From Acidimicrobiia bacterium (GTDB taxonomy: Bacteria > Actinomycetota > Acidimicrobiia > Spongiisociales > UBA5794), in contig JANTHO010000026.1 of the NCBI GenBank assembly GCA_024762335.1, positions 1-33,477 of the forward strand: 33,477 nt of DNA. The letters are read 5' to 3'. Shown here in pieces: positions 1 to 6,865 of this stretch. Below the pieces are notes generated by a model that had not been told where the DNA came from, made no database searches, and worked only from the letters and a program-made list of their open reading frames with translations. The position numbers and the translations under genes are program-made. Positions within the stretch are counted from its first letter, which is position 1, and the number at the start of each line of letters is the position of its first letter.

Positions 1-15
1 TGGATTGAGGCGCCA

Positions 16-60
16 GTGGGGGAGACGCGATCGAGCTGTTGCTCGATCGCAGAGGGGGCC
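16..60 (+). repeat. REP-like repeat unit with perfect hairpin
   Basis: The unit runs GTGGGGGAGA, then a perfect 10-bp stem (27-36 with 41-50, loop TGTT), then GCAGAGGGGGCC. The same outer boxes recur inverted at 116-147 around a different hairpin. The stem could act as a transcription terminator for whatever lies left of the window, but there is no T-run. The outer-box match makes a dispersed repeat family more likely than a simple terminator. Confidence 0.6.
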
Positions 61-115
61 TCCCGCGGGACCCGTAGCTGCATCTGGTCTACGTATGGCT
101 TTCCTGCCTCCGAGC

Positions 116-164
116 GGCCCCCTCTGCCCTCCGGGCATCTCCCCCACCTCGGCGGTGGGGGAGA
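116..164 (-). repeat. Inverted REP-like unit plus CCCCCACC hairpin
   Basis: Read on the minus strand, 116-147 gives the same boxes as 16-60 (GTGGGGGAGAYGC and GCAGAGGGGGCC) around a shorter GCCC/GGGC hairpin. Immediately next to it, TCTCCCCCACC (138-148) pairs perfectly with GGTGGGGGAGA (154-164) over a 5-nt loop. A CCCCCACC-N5-GGTGGGGG hairpin of the same design recurs at 26291-26311. Confidence 0.6.
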
Positions 165-434
165 ATGGAAGTCGGGTCGGACGCGACGGATCCCCGCCGG
201 GGGGAGCGGGGATCGTCGTTTCGGCGGGAGACTCGTCAGCTCTCGAGCCGCAGGCTGCGGATGGTATGTTTCTGGTCGAGACCCCGGGGGGACTGACCTC
301 TCCACCAATTCTGTGCCGAGTTCCACCCGAAGTGCTCCTACGAGTATCAGATGTCGCAGAGACGATCAGTAGGGCCGAAGTTCTCTCGTTATGTACTCAT
401 CGTCTTCGTTGCGGGATGGGCCCTGGAGAATCGC
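165..434. other. Non-coding stretch before tldD
   Basis: I see no convincing gene here. Frames that run through it are short, rich in Arg/Ser/Pro and have no upstream signals. One more hairpin is present: GATCCCCGC at 189-197 pairs with GCGGGGATC at 206-214 over an 8-nt G-rich loop. Otherwise I see nothing recognisable. Confidence 0.5.
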
Positions 435-446
435 TACGCTGGACGC
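435..446 (+). promoter_or_regulatory. Likely leaderless promoter -10 of tldD
   Basis: TACGCT at 435-440 fits the TANNNT actinobacterial -10 box and is followed after exactly 6 nt by the tldD ATG at 447. No Shine-Dalgarno sequence precedes the ATG, so transcription probably starts at or next to the start codon. No good -35 box is visible at 17 nt. Confidence 0.5.
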
Positions 447-1886
447 ATGTTCGAATATGCAACAGCAGCCGTTGAAGGCGCTCTCGCCGCCGGTGCCACA
501 TACGCCGATGCGCGAGTCGTCGTGAGCAAGCAGGAATCGATCGACGTGCAGAACCAGGCGGTCCAATCGCTCGATCGCACGGAACAGGCCGGAATCGGAG
601 TCCGGGCGCTCATCGGATCATCCTGGGGGTTCTTCGCGACCGCCGACATCTCTCGTCCCTCGGCCACCGCCGCCGGGGAGCGTGCGGCGGAGATCGCGCG
701 TGCCAGCGCAATCGTGCCCGGTGACCCGATGGAGTTCGCGGACGTCGCTGTGGTCCAGGACACCTACGAGACCCCGTTTGTCGAAGACCCGCTCACGGTC
801 CCCCTTTCGGAGAAGGTCGATCTGCTCATCGGTGTGACCGAGACGATGCAGGGCGTGAACGGGATCGCGATCGCCACCGGCAACCTCACGTTCTACGACA
901 CCAACAAGTGGTTCGTCTCATCCCAGGGTCACCGGATCCACCAGCATCTCGTCGAGTCGGGCGGCGGTTTCGACGCAACGGCGCTCGGAGAACGTGAAAG
1001 CCAGCGCCGCTCGTACCCCCAGTCGTTCGGTCAGTATGAAACGGGCGGTTACGAAGTGATCCGCAAGTGGGACTTCGCAGCGAACGCAGGACGGATCGCC
1101 GAAGAAGCGGTCGCGCTGCTCACCGCCGACGAGATGGAGGAGCGGGAGACCGATCTCATCCTCGAAGGATCCCAGCTCGCGCTCCAGATCCACGAGTCGG
1201 TCGGGCACGCCATAGAACTCGATCGAATCCTCGGATGGGAGGCCGCGTTCGCCGGGACCTCCCACCTCCAACTCCCGAAGCTCGGGACATTCCGATTCGG
1301 ATCGGACCTCATGAACATCACGGCCGACGCAACACTTCCCGGCGCGCTCGGGACCTTCGGCTACGACGACGAGGGAACGAAAGCGCAGCGTGTCCCGATC
1401 GTCGATCACGGCACGTGGGTCGGTGTCCTCTCCGGACGGGACTCCGCTGCGATCGCAGGACTCCCACCCGGTGGCATGGTGCGCGGGGACGGGTACAACC
1501 GCCTCCCGATGGTCCGGATGACGAACGTCGGCCTCCTCCCCGGCAACTCGTCGCTCGATGAGATCATCGCCGACACGAAAGACGGCGTCTACATGGCCAC
1601 CAACCGGTCGTGGTCGATCGACGACAAGCGCCTCAACTTCCAGTTCGGCACGGAGATCGCGTGGGAGATCAAGAACGGCAAGCGGGGCCGCATGTTGAAG
1701 AACCCCACTTACACGGGGATCGGTCCGATCTTCTGGGGAAGCCTCGATCGTCTCGCGGGGGAAGACGAGTGGGTCCATTGGGGGACGCCCAACTGCGGCA
1801 AGGGGCAGCCGATGCAGGTCGCTCATACGGGTCACTCGGCCGGTCCGGGGAGATTCAAGAACGTGCGTGTGGGGGTGCGAGGATGA
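447..1886 (+). CDS. tldD: TldD metalloprotease subunit
   Basis: This is a zinc metallopeptidase of the TldD/PmbA (U62) family. In other bacteria TldD forms a heterodimer with TldE/PmbA that degrades unfolded peptides and processes ribosomal peptides such as microcins. The 479-residue product matches the usual TldD length of about 480. The family metal-binding motif is visible as HESVGH at residues 249-254, which marks this as the catalytic subunit. I chose ATG 447 because the homologous N-terminus (MFEYATAAVE) begins there and a TACGCT -10 box lies 6 nt upstream; the open frame extends further left but looks non-coding. The stop overlaps the next start as ATGA (1883-1886), so the two subunits are probably made in stoichiometry. 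Function is well supported by family; the native substrate is unknown. Confidence 0.93.
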   Translation: MFEYATAAVEGALAAGATYADARVVVSKQESIDVQNQAVQSLDRTEQAGIGVRALIGSSWGFFATADISRPSATAAGERAAEIARASAIVPGDPMEFADVAVVQDTYETPFVEDPLTVPLSEKVDLLIGVTETMQGVNGIAIATGNLTFYDTNKWFVSSQGHRIHQHLVESGGGFDATALGERESQRRSYPQSFGQYETGGYEVIRKWDFAANAGRIAEEAVALLTADEMEERETDLILEGSQLALQIHESVGHAIELDRILGWEAAFAGTSHLQLPKLGTFRFGSDLMNITADATLPGALGTFGYDDEGTKAQRVPIVDHGTWVGVLSGRDSAAIAGLPPGGMVRGDGYNRLPMVRMTNVGLLPGNSSLDEIIADTKDGVYMATNRSWSIDDKRLNFQFGTEIAWEIKNGKRGRMLKNPTYTGIGPIFWGSLDRLAGEDEWVHWGTPNCGKGQPMQVAHTGHSAGPGRFKNVRVGVRG

Positions 1887-3214
1887 GCCGGGCATCAGAA
1901 CTCACCGAGCAGGTTCTCGGTCTCGTCGGGAGCCGGGCCGAGGCCGAAGTGGTCGCTTCGACCGGCAATCTCGCCCTGACCCGATTCGCCAACTCGTTCA
2001 TCCATCAGAACGTCGCAGAGATCGGTGAGGCCGTGAGCTTGCGTGTCGCCGTCGACGGACGGGTGGCCTCGGCGAAGACGACGGTTACCGGGGCGGAGAC
2101 GCTCGCGGCCTTCGTCGACGGTGCGCTCGAGACCGCCGCCCTCCAGCCGATCGACGAGGACTGGCCCGGTCTCGCACCGCAGGCTGCGGTCCCGGACGTC
2201 GTCCACGCCGACGAAGCGACATACGACGCCTCGCCGCAAGCGCGGGCGAGCATCGTCAAGGACTTCGTCGACTCGGGTTCGGGAATGCTGGCCGCCGGCT
2301 TCTGCCAGACCGAAGGACGATCTATCGCTTTTGCGAATTCCGCAGGCCAGGTCGCCGAGGGACGCCAGACGAACGCCATCGTCGACGGTATCCACCAGAC
2401 CGCCACATCGGCCGGAACGGGCCATGCAGCGTCGGCGGCCGTCGGGGATCTCGACGGAGCGGCCGTCGGCCGTGTTGCCGCACAGCGGGCCAGCGACTCG
2501 GTCGCGCCGTTCGATGCGAAACCCGGCGAGTACGAGGTGATTCTCGCCCCGGAAGCCGTTGGGACGATCGCCATCTTCCTCGCCTTCTACGGGTTCAACG
2601 GAAAGATGCTCGAAGAGGGGCAGTCCTTCGTGGACCTCGGTACGAAGCAGTTCGACGAGCGATTCCGGTTCTGGGACGACGTCACGGACCCGCGAGCGCT
2701 CGGTGTCCCGTTCGACACCGAGGGAACACCGAAGCGGCGTCTGGAACTGGTTGAGAACGGCATCACACGTGCCGTGGCCCACAACCGCAAGACGGCGAAG
2801 AAGGCCGGCGTCGAACCGAACGGCAACAACGTTCCCGGCGCCGAAGGATGGGGCCCGATTCCGACGAACTTGTTCATCGGCGGCAGCGACACCGAGGTCG
2901 GCGATCTGATCGCGAACGTCGAACGCGGGATCTACGTCTCGACGTTCAACTACTGCCGGATCCTCGATCCGAAGACGATGGTCGTCACCGGTCTCACGAG
3001 GAACGGCACGTTCATGATCGAGAACGGACGGATCACCGACGCCGTGACGAACATGCGGTTCACCCAGTCGTTCGTCGACGCCCTCGGCGATGGGAAGATT
3101 CTCGGACTCGGCAACGACGCCCGTTTCGCGGACTCGGAGTTCGGACCCGGGATCACCATCGTGCCGACGATGCATCTCGGGTCGTGGAACTTCACCGGCG
3201 GAGCGGAAGGCTGA
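1883..3214 (+). CDS. pmbA: TldE/PmbA-type partner subunit
   Basis: This 443-residue protein is the second TldD/PmbA family member and lacks the HExxxH metal motif seen in its upstream neighbour. That is the usual state of the TldE (PmbA) subunit, which pairs with TldD and helps form the substrate channel. The N-terminus (MSRASELTEQ) begins at ATG 1883, inside the ATGA overlap with the upstream stop. A longer in-frame extension to the left is antisense-like and rejected. The C-terminal region has the family-type GSDTEVGDLI and FNYCRILDPKT segments. It overlaps the next small gene by 1 nt (TGATG at 3212-3216), giving a three-gene unit. Assignment as TldE rather than a second TldD rests on gene order and the missing metal motif. 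Confidence 0.9.
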   Translation: MSRASELTEQVLGLVGSRAEAEVVASTGNLALTRFANSFIHQNVAEIGEAVSLRVAVDGRVASAKTTVTGAETLAAFVDGALETAALQPIDEDWPGLAPQAAVPDVVHADEATYDASPQARASIVKDFVDSGSGMLAAGFCQTEGRSIAFANSAGQVAEGRQTNAIVDGIHQTATSAGTGHAASAAVGDLDGAAVGRVAAQRASDSVAPFDAKPGEYEVILAPEAVGTIAIFLAFYGFNGKMLEEGQSFVDLGTKQFDERFRFWDDVTDPRALGVPFDTEGTPKRRLELVENGITRAVAHNRKTAKKAGVEPNGNNVPGAEGWGPIPTNLFIGGSDTEVGDLIANVERGIYVSTFNYCRILDPKTMVVTGLTRNGTFMIENGRITDAVTNMRFTQSFVDALGDGKILGLGNDARFADSEFGPGITIVPTMHLGSWNFTGGAEG

Positions 3215-3432
3215 TGGCGAGACCCGATGATCTCGTGGCTGCGGCGCTCTTCACGGATCGCGACCTCGCCGACGAAGCGTGGGGGCGTCTCGTCGAAGCG
3301 GACATACCGGCGTCGGTGATCACCGAGCCGGGCATGGTCGGTGCATACCGCCTGAACGTGATGGTGTTTCGCAAAGACCTTGACGAGGCGCAGCGTCTCA
3401 TCGCCGACCTGGTGAATCCGGCAGCCGGGTAA
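3214..3432 (+). CDS. Small DUF2007-like protein
   Basis: This 72-residue protein is translationally coupled to tldE by a TGATG overlap. Its pattern (an N-terminal segment about a residue being exposed or moved, DEAWGRLVEADIPASV, then YRLNVMVFRKDLDEAQRLIAD) resembles the DUF2007 / putative signal-transducing domain, a ferredoxin-like fold found in many small bacterial proteins and sometimes fused to other domains. No catalytic residues are known for this family. Position behind tldDE suggests co-expression but does not establish a role in peptide processing. The family call is by pattern only. Confidence 0.65.
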   Translation: MARPDDLVAAALFTDRDLADEAWGRLVEADIPASVITEPGMVGAYRLNVMVFRKDLDEAQRLIADLVNPAAG

Positions 3433-3455
3433 CCGACCTCCGAATTGCCTGCAGG

Positions 3456-3620
3456 TGCCCCCCTGCTCGTCGCAGGCTCCTCGCGTCCCCCGCCGTGCCG
3501 TCGGGGGGACGGGGTGAAGGGCGGGCTCGCTGTCGTGTCGTGCGATGCCTTTTATTCATGTCCCCTCGGCCGAAGGGCGGGGGGACGCGGAGGAGCGGAG
3601 CGACGACGCAGGGGGGCAGG
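3456..3620. repeat. Long imperfect inverted repeat, part of a dispersed family
   Basis: The left arm (about 3456-3512, GCCCCCCTGCTCGTCGC then CTCCTCGCGTCCCCC) reappears as the reverse complement of the right arm (about 3561-3619, GCCCCCCTGCGTCGTCGC then CTCCTCCGCGTCCCCCC). Each arm also contains its own small G/C hairpin. A third copy of the arm, inverted and about 50 nt long, lies at 26291-26340. The approximately 300-nt gap between the small DUF2007-like gene and the thioredoxin gene contains this element, a terminator hairpin and nothing else I can recognise. Confidence 0.6.
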
Positions 3621-3680
3621 CTGAACACGCGGCTTCGTTCCGGGTGGCGGTGGGTCCTCCATTTCTTGGCTCTGGACGCG

Positions 3681-3710
3681 GAATGGCCCGGGACGAGTCC
3701 CGGGCCATTC
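3681..3710. terminator. Strong hairpin, terminator of trx
   Basis: GAATGGCCCGGGA (3681-3693) and TCCCGGGCCATTC (3698-3710) form a perfect 13-bp stem with loop CGAG. It lies 24 nt beyond the thioredoxin stop codon on the minus strand and could also stop plus-strand transcription. There is no T-run on either side, as is common for hairpin terminators in high-GC actinobacteria. Confidence 0.7.
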
Positions 3711-3733
3711 GACGATTGGTTGGCGCGTGGCGA

Positions 3734-4153
3734 TCAGCTGCCGGCAGGAGCCTCAGAGTGGTCGCGGTCGTGGTCGTGGTCGTGGTCGTGACCTTCGCCT
3801 TCGCTTTCGATCTCCTTGCGGACGGCGTCCATGTCGAGATCCTCGATCTGGCCGATGAGGTCCAGGAGGACACTCTCGGGGAGGGCGCCGGGCTGTGAGA
3901 AGACACCGATCTGCTCTTTGAACGCCATGAGCGTCGGAATCGAGCGGATCTGGAAGTAGCCGGCGAGCTCGGGCTCTGCCTCGGTGTCGACCTTGCCGAA
4001 CACGATGTTCGGGTGCTTCTCGGACGCTGCCGCGTAGTTCGGAGCGAACGACTTGCAGGGGCCGCACCATTCGGCCCAGAAGTCGACGAGAACGATGTCG
4101 TTGTTGAGGATGGTCTCCTCGAAGGTGTCCTTGGTGAGGTTGACGGTTGCCAT
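3734..4153 (-). CDS. trxA: Thioredoxin with His/Asp-rich tail
   Basis: This is a cytoplasmic thioredoxin (139 residues) with the canonical WCGPC redox site at residues 29-33 and the cis-proline segment SIPTLMAFK near residue 72. The thioredoxin fold ends near residue 103. It is followed by an acidic linker and a tail rich in alternating His and Asp (residues 122-132, five His), not part of ordinary thioredoxins and likely able to bind divalent metals (inference). ATG 4153 starts the homologous protein; GGAGA lies about 12 nt upstream. The longer frame to 4363 runs across the promoter and is rejected. The gene is divergent from the ccm operon and its promoter contains an AATACCCC/GGGGTATT dyad. 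It may supply reducing power for cytochrome c maturation or respond to metal or sulfur stress; neither is shown. Confidence 0.9.
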   Translation of the reverse strand: MATVNLTKDTFEETILNNDIVLVDFWAEWCGPCKSFAPNYAAASEKHPNIVFGKVDTEAEPELAGYFQIRSIPTLMAFKEQIGVFSQPGALPESVLLDLIGQIEDLDMDAVRKEIESEGEGHDHDHDHDRDHSEAPAGS

Positions 4154-4194
4154 TGGTTGGGGTCTCCGTTTCGGTGTGTTCAGCTGTATCAACG

Positions 4195-4225
4195 ATAATA
4201 CCCCTGGGGGTATTCCTACTGTCGA
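4195..4225 (-). promoter_or_regulatory. trx promoter with palindromic operator in the spacer
   Basis: On the minus strand TCGACA (4220-4225) and TATTAT (4195-4200) form a -35/-10 pair with a 19-nt spacer. The spacer and first -10 bases hold the perfect dyad AATACCCC-TG-GGGGTATT (4197-4214). CsoR/CstR-family repressors bind ATACCC...GGGTAT-type sites in copper and sulfide-stress promoters. A 19-nt spacer with a central dyad is also the MerR-family arrangement. Which regulator acts here cannot be told from this window, which encodes neither. Confidence 0.6.
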
Positions 4226-4275
4226 CGTTCCCGGACCGTCTCCGGGTTCCCGTTCTTCAACAACACGGACGTCCA

Positions 4276-4289
4276 TACACTTCCCGATT
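4276..4289 (+). promoter_or_regulatory. Likely leaderless promoter -10 of the ccm operon
   Basis: TACACT at 4276-4281 fits TANNNT and is followed after 8 nt by the ccmA GTG at 4290, with no Shine-Dalgarno sequence. No convincing -35 box is seen. Confidence 0.4.
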
Positions 4290-4931
4290 GTGAGCGGAGC
4301 ACCCCTCGTCGAACTCAGTGGTGTCGGCGTACGCATCGGATCCAGCCAGATTCTGCGTGACATCGATCTTCAGATCGACGCGGGTGAGATCGTCGGTCTG
4401 TTCGGTGCCAACGGCGCCGGAAAGACGACCGCTCTGCGCTTGATCGCGACGCTGATTCGTCCGGCTCAGGGCCGCGGAATGGTCCTCGGAGCAGATCTCA
4501 CGTCGCCCGACCGGTACGAGATCCGCCGTCGAATTGGCATGATCGGCCACGTCCCCGGCATCTACCCGGAGATGACGCTCGGAGAGAACCTTCGCTACTC
4601 GGCCCGGCTGGCGGGGGTAGCAACGACGAAGATCCCCGAGGTGCTCGCTGCCGTGGGGCTCGCCGGTGCGATCGATCGAACCGCCGGAGCTTCATCGCAC
4701 GGGATGCAGCGACGCGCCGAATTCGCCCGCGAACTGATGATCGATCGTTCGCTCCTGCTTCTCGACGAACCACATTCAGCTCTCGACCGTGACGCCGTCG
4801 ATCTCGTGGAAGGTCTCATCGAGCGCAAAGCCGACGAAGGCGGAGCGGTCATCATCGTGTCCCACGATCGGGACCGGATCAACGCCATCGCTTCGAGGAG
4901 CGTCGAACTTACCGGGGGGACGCTCACATGA
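4290..4931 (+). CDS. ccmA: CcmA, haem exporter ATP-binding subunit
   Basis: This 213-residue ABC ATPase powers the CcmABCD complex, which releases haem-loaded CcmE during System I cytochrome c maturation. Walker A is visible as GANGAGKTT (residues 39-47), Walker B and the following D-loop as LLLLDEPHSALD near residues 155-167, and the switch histidine in VIIVSHD. The ABC signature is degenerate (SHGMQRR in place of LSxGQ), as is usual in CcmA. I chose GTG 4290 because the homologous region begins just after it and a TACACT hexamer lies 8 nt upstream; the frame is open further left through the promoter. It is the first gene of the ccm operon and its stop overlaps ccmB by ATGA. Without the neighbours it would be a generic ABC ATPase; context makes CcmA firm. 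Confidence 0.92.
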   Translation: MSGAPLVELSGVGVRIGSSQILRDIDLQIDAGEIVGLFGANGAGKTTALRLIATLIRPAQGRGMVLGADLTSPDRYEIRRRIGMIGHVPGIYPEMTLGENLRYSARLAGVATTKIPEVLAAVGLAGAIDRTAGASSHGMQRRAEFARELMIDRSLLLLDEPHSALDRDAVDLVEGLIERKADEGGAVIIVSHDRDRINAIASRSVELTGGTLT

Positions 4932-5596
4932 CCACCGGCTTCTGGCATCAGGTCGCCGCTGTGATCGAACGGGACCTGCTTCGCGAGCGTCGGCGCGGAG
5001 ATGTGCTCTGGATCACCATTCCGTTCGGAGCGATCGCCCTTCTCCTGATTCCGCTCGCCGTCGGAACCGATGCGGCTCTGCTTCGTCAGATCGGACCCGG
5101 AATGTACTGGGTGATCGTGATGCTCTTCGGCGTGCTCGTTGCCGTCGGGAAGGCGTCGAGCGAGACGCTACCGCAACAAGACGCCTCGTCGCTCGCAGGC
5201 CTCGATCCGGCTGCCGGATTCGTCGGACGATCGGTGTCCTCAGGTGTTCTCCTGCTCATATTCGAGCTCGTCGTCGGCCTCGTGGCGGTGGGGCTCTACA
5301 ACATCTCGGTGATCGGGATTCCCTGGCTCGTGCTCACCCTCGTGCTCGCCGCTGCGGGTCTCGCGCTCCTCGGTACGCTGACGGGCGCGATCGTCAACAG
5401 CACCAGTGCGGGGACCACGCTCGTTCCCCTCCTCGTCGCCCCTCTTTCGGTCCCGTTGCTGCTCGGAGCCACCCAGGCCTACGACGGATTACGGTTCGGT
5501 CACAGTATCCTCTCCTGGGTGTTGGTGATGGCCACGGTCGTGTTGATCGTGGCCATGATCGGGGTGCTGACGGCCCGACCTCTACAGGAGACGTGA
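4928..5596 (+). CDS. ccmB: CcmB, haem exporter membrane subunit
   Basis: This 222-residue inner-membrane protein is the permease-like partner of CcmA. It has an N-terminal cytoplasmic helix carrying basic residues (ERDLLRERRRGD) and about six hydrophobic segments, matching the usual CcmB length of about 220 and topology. The stretch LPQQDASSLAGLDPAA corresponds to the conserved cytoplasmic loop of the family. Together with CcmA and CcmC it forms the complex that frees holo-CcmE. It overlaps ccmA by 4 nt and ccmC by 1 nt (TGATG), so translation is likely coupled. Confidence 0.92.
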   Translation: MTTGFWHQVAAVIERDLLRERRRGDVLWITIPFGAIALLLIPLAVGTDAALLRQIGPGMYWVIVMLFGVLVAVGKASSETLPQQDASSLAGLDPAAGFVGRSVSSGVLLLIFELVVGLVAVGLYNISVIGIPWLVLTLVLAAAGLALLGTLTGAIVNSTSAGTTLVPLLVAPLSVPLLLGATQAYDGLRFGHSILSWVLVMATVVLIVAMIGVLTARPLQET

Positions 5597-6330
5597 TGCA
5601 GTCGCAGACGCGCATTCGACGGTGGCCATGGATCGCGATCGGCCTCTCGCTTGCCGTTGCTTTCACGCTCTCGATGGTGAGCCCGGCCGATTCGGTCCAG
5701 GGCGATCTCGTGAGAATCATGTACGTTCACGTCCCCTCCGCGTGGCTCGCCTACCTGGCGTTCTTCGTCACGTTCATCGGCTCCGTCGCCTACCTCATCA
5801 CGCGCAGCCTTCGCTGGGATCGGATCGCCGCCGCCAGCGCCGAGATCGGTGTCTACTTCACCGGCCTGGCGATCGCACTCGGTATGACCTGGGCGAAGCC
5901 CACCTGGGGGGTCTGGTGGACCTGGGATGCCCGGCTCACCCTCACGGCGATCATGTTCTTCGTCTATCTCGGCTACTTGGCGCTTCGCCGGACCACGGAC
6001 GATCAGGTGTTGCGTGCAGGAAGAGCCTCGGTGCTCGGCGTGCTCGGCGCGATCCAGATTCCGCTCGTGCACTTCTCCGTGATCTGGTGGCGCACGCTGC
6101 ATCAGCCGCCGTCACTGGTCCGACCCGACGGTCCTGCCATCCAGGACCCGATGATGCTCGCAGCCCTCATCGGCGGCGTCGTCGCATTCACCATCGTGTA
6201 CGTGTCGCTGATGGTCAAGCGAATCGAACTTATCCATCTCGAAGACCGGAAGGTGGACATGGAAAGCGCCGTCGAGCGACCCGTCGCGGGCGAGGCAGTC
6301 ACCGCCCCCGAACTGGGAGCATCATCATGA
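5596..6330 (+). CDS. ccmC: CcmC, haem-handling protein
   Basis: CcmC places haem on the periplasmic/outer-face haem chaperone CcmE. The 244-residue product has six hydrophobic segments and the diagnostic tryptophan-rich WWD motif WGVWWTWDARLT around residues 104-115. The two external haem-ligand histidines of the family are present: H45 in YVHVPSAW and H169 in RTLHQPPS. ATG 5596 is favoured because it overlaps the ccmB stop (TGATG) and matches the family N-terminus; the frame extends far left only as a shadow of ccmB. The C-terminal 30 residues are acidic and variable. The gene overlaps ccmD by 4 nt. Confidence 0.95.
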   Translation: MQSQTRIRRWPWIAIGLSLAVAFTLSMVSPADSVQGDLVRIMYVHVPSAWLAYLAFFVTFIGSVAYLITRSLRWDRIAAASAEIGVYFTGLAIALGMTWAKPTWGVWWTWDARLTLTAIMFFVYLGYLALRRTTDDQVLRAGRASVLGVLGAIQIPLVHFSVIWWRTLHQPPSLVRPDGPAIQDPMMLAALIGGVVAFTIVYVSLMVKRIELIHLEDRKVDMESAVERPVAGEAVTAPELGASS

Positions 6331-6449
6331 GCCAGTGGGCCTGGGTTGCGTTCGCATACACCATCGCATATGGCAGTCTTGTCGTGTTCGCAGTGTCCAT
6401 CGCGGTCCGAATACGGACCACACGGAGAAGCATCGGAGATACCGAGTGA
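6327..6449 (+). CDS. ccmD: CcmD-like small membrane protein
   Basis: This 40-residue protein sits exactly where ccmD is expected, between ccmC and ccmE, overlapping each by 4 nt. It has one hydrophobic helix (about residues 4-26, starting WAWVAFAYTIAYG) followed by a basic tail (RIRTTRR), the layout of CcmD, which stabilises the CcmC:CcmE complex. The sequence itself is poorly conserved in the family, so the call depends mainly on size, topology and position. It is easily missed in automatic annotation because it is so short. Confidence 0.85.
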   Translation: MSQWAWVAFAYTIAYGSLVVFAVSIAVRIRTTRRSIGDTE

Positions 6450-6865
6450 AGCGCTACTGGAAGTTCATCATCCCCGCAGGGATCGTGGTCGTGGTTCTGG
6501 TGGTCATGGTCACCGGCCTCAACGCCAACCTCGTCTACTTCAATACGCCCACCGAGCTCGGCCAGCAGCAGGCCGGAGACGCACGGTTGCGTCTTGGCGG
6601 CCAGGTTGTGCCGGGGACCGTCATCGATACGGAAACGGGTGTTGCGTTCGACGTCACCGACGGTCGAGAAGCGGTCTCAGTCGTCCACACGGGGGCGCCT
6701 CAGCAGCTCTTCCAGGAAGGGATCGGCGTCGTGGTCGAAGGTACCTGGGACGGGAACGAGTTCCACTCGGACAGCATGCTCGTCAAACACGATGAGAACT
6801 ACACGTCCGATGATGGGGAGTATGACCCGAATCATCCGTACGGGGACGAATCGGACCAATCGTGA
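6446..6865 (+). CDS. ccmE: CcmE, haem chaperone
   Basis: CcmE is the membrane-anchored chaperone that carries haem covalently from CcmC to the CcmFH ligase. The 139-residue product has an N-terminal anchor (residues 9-27), an OB-fold-type beta domain, and the family motif KHDENY with the haem-binding histidine at H115 and tyrosine at Y119. It therefore belongs to the classical His-type CcmE and not the Cys-type found in some archaea and sulfate reducers. The C-terminal tail is acidic and disordered. GTG 6446 lies in a 4-nt overlap with ccmD and is preceded by CGGAGAT; the longer frame to the left is a shadow. Confidence 0.95.
   Translation: MKRYWKFIIPAGIVVVVLVVMVTGLNANLVYFNTPTELGQQQAGDARLRLGGQVVPGTVIDTETGVAFDVTDGREAVSVVHTGAPQQLFQEGIGVVVEGTWDGNEFHSDSMLVKHDENYTSDDGEYDPNHPYGDESDQS

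Noticed and set aside
5-475. Open frames across 5-475
   Set aside because: They run over hairpins and repeats, have Arg/Ser/Pro-rich products and no start signals.
3545-3898. Plus-strand frames opposite the thioredoxin tail with Val/Trp-Ser repeats
   Set aside because: They are antisense readings of the GTC/GTG codon repeats of the His-Asp tail and do not extend into conserved sequence.
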